Under the pieces are notes generated by a model that saw only the letters and a program-made list of their open reading frames with translations, searched no databases and was not told the DNA's origin. From contig JBPEXY010000287.1 in assembly GCA_052031065.1 (NCBI GenBank), forward strand, positions 1 through 8,689: 8,689 nucleotides of DNA, given 5' to 3'. Origin of the DNA: JBPEXY01 sp052031065 (GTDB lineage: Bacteria > Pseudomonadota > Gammaproteobacteria > Immundisolibacterales > Immundisolibacteraceae). Position numbers and translations under genes: made by a program. How positions within the stretch are numbered: position 1 is the first letter of the stretch; the number at the start of each line of letters is the position of its first letter. Of the stretch, positions 5,538 through 8,689 are shown in pieces.

Positions 5538-7397
5538 ATGTCTCAGGTTGAAAACTCGCAGGCTTCCGAACTCAAGAATTTACTCGCCATCGGCAAAGCC
5601 CGCGGCTATCTCACCTATGCGGAAATAAACGACCATCTGCCCAGCGATGTGGGTACCGAACAGGTCGAAGATATTGTCAGCATGATCAATGACATGGGCA
5701 TCAATGTCTATGACAACCCACCCGATGCTGACGAGCTGCTGCTATCAGAAGACAGCGTTTCCGAAGAGGCGGTCGAAGAGGCCGCAGCGGCACTAAGCGC
5801 GGTAGAAAATGAGGGGCGTACCACCGACCCGGTGCGTATGTACATGCGTGAAATGGGCACCGTGGAACTGCTCAGCCGCGAGGGTGAGATCGCCATCGCC
5901 AAACGCATCGAAGCGGGCCAGGAAATGGTCATTAACAGCCTGTTCGACTTCCCCCGCGCCGTCGAACACATCTTCAGCGTCAAGGCCCAGGTACTCGAAG
6001 GTGATGCCAAACTCACCAACATGGTTGCAGGATTCCAGGATTCTGGCGAACCGGACCCTGGCCCGGCCGCTGCCGCGGCGGCAGCCGAAGCGAAAGCTAA
6101 AACTGGCGACAGCGACAACGCCGAAGACCAGGACGATGATGCCGACGCTGATGATACCGACGACACCGTGGACGAGACAGAAAACACCGGTCTCGATGAA
6201 GAGGCAGTACTCGAGGTTCTCTCCGCCGCCGAGAAAGCCTACGCCGCCTACACCAAAGAGCGGGCGAAAAAGAAGCCTGTCGCCAAACAGCTCAATGCAA
6301 AACTGGCCAAATTCAAGGAAGAGATGGGCCAGTTGCGCTTCAGCCCAAAATTGATCGACGAACTGGCGCAACTGATGCAGGCGCACATTGGGGAGGTGCG
6401 TGCCCAGGAACAGGCAATCATGACCTGTTGCATCAACAACGCCAGAATGCCGCGCAAAGAATTCATCAGTCGCTTCCCGGGCAACGAAACCGATCTCGAC
6501 TGGGCAGAAAAAGAGGCCCGCAGAAGGCAGCCTTACTGCGAAAAACTGAAGGGCGAAGTTGAAGAAATTCAGCGCGCCCAGCGCCGACTGGTAGCTCTGG
6601 AAGAAGAGCTGGGCATGGAGATCAAACTTCTCAAGGAGATCAATCGCGAAGTTTCCATCGGTGAAGCCAAAGCCAACCGCGCGAAAAAAGAGATGGTCGA
6701 GGCCAACCTCCGACTGGTGATTTCCATCGCCAAGAAATACACCAGCCGCGGTCTCCAGTTCCTCGACCTAATTCAGGAGGGCAACATCGGCCTGATGAAA
6801 GCGGTGGACAAGTTTGAATATCGCCGTGGCTTTAAATTTTCCACCTATGCAACCTGGTGGATTCGCCAGGCTATCACCCGTTCTATCGCTGACCAGGCGC
6901 GCACCATTCGTATTCCTGTGCACATGATCGAGACCATCAACAAACTCAATCGTGTATCCCGTCAGCTGTTCCAGAAAATGGGTCGGGAAGCCACACCGGA
7001 AGAGCTATCCGAAGCCATGGAAATGCCGGAAGATAAAATCCGCAAGGTGATGCGCATCGCCAAGGAACCGATCTCCATGGAAACCCCCATCGGCGATGAC
7101 GAAGATTCCAGCCTTGGCGATTTCATTCAGGACAACAACGCCATTTCGCCCATCGATGACACCACCATGGAAGGACTGCGCAAGAGCACCCAGGACATCC
7201 TCGCCGGGCTGACGCCCCGCGAAGCCAAAGTCCTGCGCATGCGCTTTGGCATCGACATGAACACCGACCACACCCTTGAGGAAGTCGGCAAACAGTTCGA
7301 TGTCACCCGTGAACGGATTCGTCAGATTGAGGCCAAAGCACTGCGTAAATTGCGCCACCCCAGCCGTTCCGAGAAAGTTCGCAGCTTCCTCGACTGA
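5538..7397 (+). CDS. rpoD: RNA polymerase primary sigma factor RpoD (sigma-70)
   Basis: The 619-residue housekeeping sigma factor directs RNA polymerase to most promoters. Region 1.1 is seen at about 11-60 (GYLTYAEINDHLP) and region 1.2 begins at about 94 (TTDPVRMYMREMGTVELL). A non-conserved spacer follows, containing a seven-alanine run (177-183) and a very Asp-rich stretch (about 191-220), as in gammaproteobacterial sigma-70. Region 2 contains EANLRLVISIAKKYTSRG, LDLIQEGNIGLMKAVDKFEY and the melting/-10 helix FSTYATWWIRQAITRS. Region 3 starts near IPVHMIETINKL. Region 4 near the C-terminus has the -35 helix-turn-helix (TLEEVGKQFDVTRERIRQIE). The length is close to E. coli RpoD (613). The start at 5538 is chosen for its GAGG site and family N-terminus. 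It is probably co-transcribed with dnaG and possibly has its own promoter. Confidence 0.98.
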   Translation: MSQVENSQASELKNLLAIGKARGYLTYAEINDHLPSDVGTEQVEDIVSMINDMGINVYDNPPDADELLLSEDSVSEEAVEEAAAALSAVENEGRTTDPVRMYMREMGTVELLSREGEIAIAKRIEAGQEMVINSLFDFPRAVEHIFSVKAQVLEGDAKLTNMVAGFQDSGEPDPGPAAAAAAAEAKAKTGDSDNAEDQDDDADADDTDDTVDETENTGLDEEAVLEVLSAAEKAYAAYTKERAKKKPVAKQLNAKLAKFKEEMGQLRFSPKLIDELAQLMQAHIGEVRAQEQAIMTCCINNARMPRKEFISRFPGNETDLDWAEKEARRRQPYCEKLKGEVEEIQRAQRRLVALEEELGMEIKLLKEINREVSIGEAKANRAKKEMVEANLRLVISIAKKYTSRGLQFLDLIQEGNIGLMKAVDKFEYRRGFKFSTYATWWIRQAITRSIADQARTIRIPVHMIETINKLNRVSRQLFQKMGREATPEELSEAMEMPEDKIRKVMRIAKEPISMETPIGDDEDSSLGDFIQDNNAISPIDDTTMEGLRKSTQDILAGLTPREAKVLRMRFGIDMNTDHTLEEVGKQFDVTRERIRQIEAKALRKLRHPSRSEKVRSFLD

Positions 7398-7412
7398 TCG
7401 CAAACCGATCCA

Positions 7413-7433
7413 GGGGGCGGCTTCCCCGCCCCC
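7413..7433 (+). terminator. GC-rich hairpin between rpoD and the tRNA
   Basis: GGGGGCGG (7413-7420) pairs perfectly with CCGCCCCC (7426-7433) around a CTTCC loop, 15 nt after the rpoD stop. No T-run follows, and the tRNA begins 10 nt later. It may be a partial terminator or a 3'-end stabiliser or processing structure rather than a full stop, which would allow some tRNA transcription from upstream. Confidence 0.55.
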
Positions 7434-7443
7434 ACTCCATTCA

Positions 7444-7520
<77 letters not shown>

Positions 7521-7629
7521 CTCCCTCACGGTCGCGCTGGACCACGACGGACTATCAGCCATTCATCTATCGATGAATGTCGCTACGCAGGGAAAAGCTT
7601 GAACGCTTTTCACCCCCCTGCTCCGCCCC
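7521..7629. other. Gene-free, hairpin-rich spacer between tRNA and its 3'-tail copy
   Basis: No credible gene is seen. It holds two inverted repeats. CATTCATC (7560-7567) pairs with GATGAATG (7572-7579) around TATC. GCAGGGAAAAGC (7587-7598) pairs with GCTTTT (7605-7610) and CCCTGC (7616-7621), giving 12 pairs with a 5-nt bulge and a TTGAAC loop. Neither is followed by a T-run. The region is bounded on the left by the tRNA end and on the right by a repeat of that end. It could be a stable 3' trailer RNA, a small repetitive element or a remnant of an integrated element. Confidence 0.55.
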
Positions 7630-7641
7630 ACCGGGCCCACC
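7630..7641 (+). repeat. Direct-repeat copy of the tRNA 3' end
   Basis: ACCGGGCCCACC at 7630-7641 is identical to 7508-7519, the last part of the tRNA acceptor arm, 122 bp upstream. Similarity continues beyond the tRNA: of the next 12 bases, 8 match (ACTCCCTCACGG against TCTCTCTGACAG). The rest of a tRNA is not present here, so it is not a second tRNA gene. Duplicated tRNA 3' ends are typical of attachment sites left by tRNA-targeting integrases, and also of repeat units following some tRNA genes such as E. coli tyrT. No integrase is in the window. Confidence 0.6.
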
Positions 7642-7669
7642 TCTCTCTGACAGTATTTGACCAATCAGA

Positions 7670-8689
7670 TTAGCGGTTTTTATCCGCTTCATTCTGCTCC
7701 TCGATCGCCCGCCGCCAGAGGTCTCGTAGCAGGACAATCGCCGCATCGGATTTGCCCAGCTTTTCACGGCTGCGATCAGCGTTGACGCCCTGGCCTACCA
7801 TGATCAGGTAGTCCTCCTCGGTAATGCCCTGAGGACGGCGAACACCACTGAACAGATCGCGGATGATCTCCGCGGTTAACGGCAACTGCCCGGGCGGCAC
7901 GATCTCTCCGCTGCGAACCTTGGCAGCCATTTCATGGGGCATGGCGAGCGAAACCAGAAAGCTACAGTGCTCGTCATCAACAGGCAGGGTGTAGAGCAGC
8001 ATTGGTAGCTCAAGTGGTTTCCCTGGCATTGGAAACACGGTGAGCTGCAGCAGGCAGGGGAAGTGATAGTAGGTCTCACGCTGGTATTCCCCGCGCCCGG
8101 CCAGCACAATCATACCGGTATCGGTTTCTTTAGCGGATACCGTTGGCGTGCCATGCCAGTGCGCTTCTGACTCGCGGTGAACAAAGGCGGTATGAACCGG
8201 GTCCACGTCGTTTTCGATGGTTTGAAACCAGTTGCAATCCCACACCCCCGGTGGACGAATGCTCGCCAGCACGGTGACACCAGGGTCATCAAACGCAGCA
8301 AACCGGGGAAATTCCGGTGGCTCGCCGTTGCCAAGGTAGGCAAAGATCAAGCCATACGCCTCCTGCACCGGATAACTGGTGATGCAGACCCCTTTGGCAA
8401 AGCCAGCATCCTCTGCGGGCTGCTCGGTGCATTGACCGGTTTGGTCGAATTTCCAGCCGTGATACATACAGCGAAGGCTTTCACCCTCTACCCAGCCTGC
8501 GTGCAGAACGGTCAGGCGGTGAGGACATAGACCATCGACTAAATAGGCCTCTCCACTCTCACCACGGTAGAGCGTGTAATCCTCGCCAAGGGCACGAATC
8601 GGCCGGGTGCTGCCTGGCTCCAGTTCGCGACCGGGTAAAACCGGGTGCCAATAGCGGCGGAGAATACGGCCGCCTGGTGTATCAGCACC
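7670..8689 (-). CDS. Rieske non-heme iron oxygenase, phthalate-dioxygenase-like, 5' end missing
   Basis: The frame is open to the right edge, giving 339 visible C-terminal residues; probably only a short N-terminus is missing, since the fragment opens in the segment GGRILRRYWHPVL seen near the start of this family. The Rieske cluster ligands are Cys55, His57, Cys74 and His77 (LCPHRL and CMYHGWKFD). The catalytic iron site lies in NWFQTIENDVDPVHTAFVH, with bridging Asp163 and ligands His166 and His171. Asp293 in ITEEDYLIM is the likely third ligand, and the tail (ADRSREKLGKSDAAI) is typical of the phthalate 4,5-dioxygenase/PobA/VanA-like group. These single-subunit-type oxygenases use a separate reductase to hydroxylate or demethylate aromatic acids and similar compounds. 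It is a different branch from the alpha/beta enzyme at the left. It runs convergent to rpoD and the tRNA. The stop is TAA at 7670-7672, 28 bp from the tRNA-tail repeat. Confidence 0.92.
   Translation of the reverse strand, partial: GADTPGGRILRRYWHPVLPGRELEPGSTRPIRALGEDYTLYRGESGEAYLVDGLCPHRLTVLHAGWVEGESLRCMYHGWKFDQTGQCTEQPAEDAGFAKGVCITSYPVQEAYGLIFAYLGNGEPPEFPRFAAFDDPGVTVLASIRPPGVWDCNWFQTIENDVDPVHTAFVHRESEAHWHGTPTVSAKETDTGMIVLAGRGEYQRETYYHFPCLLQLTVFPMPGKPLELPMLLYTLPVDDEHCSFLVSLAMPHEMAAKVRSGEIVPPGQLPLTAEIIRDLFSGVRRPQGITEEDYLIMVGQGVNADRSREKLGKSDAAIVLLRDLWRRAIEEQNEADKNR

Noticed and set aside
5708..6386. Minus-strand and alternate-frame open frames inside rpoD
   Set aside because: They overlap the well-recognised sigma-70 gene; Ser-, Arg- or Pro-rich translations are typical of shadow frames over the Ala/Asp-rich spacer.
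7621..7641. A second, partial tRNA gene
   Set aside because: Only the 12-nt acceptor tail is repeated; no D, anticodon or T arm precedes it.
7672..7688. AGCGG/CCGCT hairpin as terminator of the minus-strand oxygenase
   Set aside because: The stem is only 5 bp, lies within the last codons, and is not followed by a T-run on the minus strand.
8177..8530. Plus-strand open frame at the right end
   Set aside because: It lies entirely antisense to the Rieske domain and catalytic-iron region of the minus-strand oxygenase, whose motifs are unmistakable.

Overview
The window looks like chromosomal DNA of a gammaproteobacterium, probably an environmental lineage that degrades aromatic compounds. The best evidence is the dnaG-rpoD-tRNA block. 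Its primase and housekeeping sigma-70 proteins read as close full-length relatives of the E. coli/Pseudomonas proteins by recognised motifs. The DNA is moderately GC-rich by eye throughout. No genus can be assigned from sequence reading alone.

Layout, left to right. Positions 1-3493 carry a plus-strand aromatic-catabolism cluster. It holds the 3' part of an alpha/beta-hydrolase of the meta-cleavage-product hydrolase type, a short-chain dehydrogenase resembling cis-dihydrodiol dehydrogenases (BphB-like), and the overlapping alpha and beta subunits of a Rieske ring-hydroxylating dioxygenase. Two hairpins (3517-3575), the second a textbook intrinsic terminator, close this unit. A perfect 12-bp inverted repeat and a possible very short-leader promoter lie in the 85 bp between terminator and dnaG. 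Then come dnaG (3661-5460), rpoD (5538-7397), a GC hairpin and a tRNA with a CAT anticodon (7444-7520), most likely the lysidine-modified tRNA-Ile2. After the tRNA lies about 120 bp of hairpin-rich, gene-free DNA, ending in a second copy of the tRNA 3' end (7630-7641). From 7670 to the right edge, on the minus strand, is the 3' part of a second, unrelated-type Rieske oxygenase (phthalate-dioxygenase-like, single large subunit).

How the genes fit: the alpha/beta dioxygenase would make a cis-dihydrodiol, the dehydrogenase would rearomatise it to a catechol-type diol, an extradiol ring-cleavage enzyme (not in the window) would open the ring, and the hydrolase would cut the meta-cleavage product. 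Ferredoxin and reductase partners are not in the window. The catabolic genes have no obvious functional link to dnaG-rpoD.

The main points of interest are genomic. The dnaG-rpoD block lacks its usual upstream partner rpsU and is flanked on both sides by aromatic oxygenase genes, and the tRNA has a duplicated 3' tail that resembles an attachment-site footprint. I found no clearly undescribed system. The strongest leads are the tRNA-tail repeat region, the reorganised dnaG upstream region, and the divergent Rieske motif in the alpha subunit.
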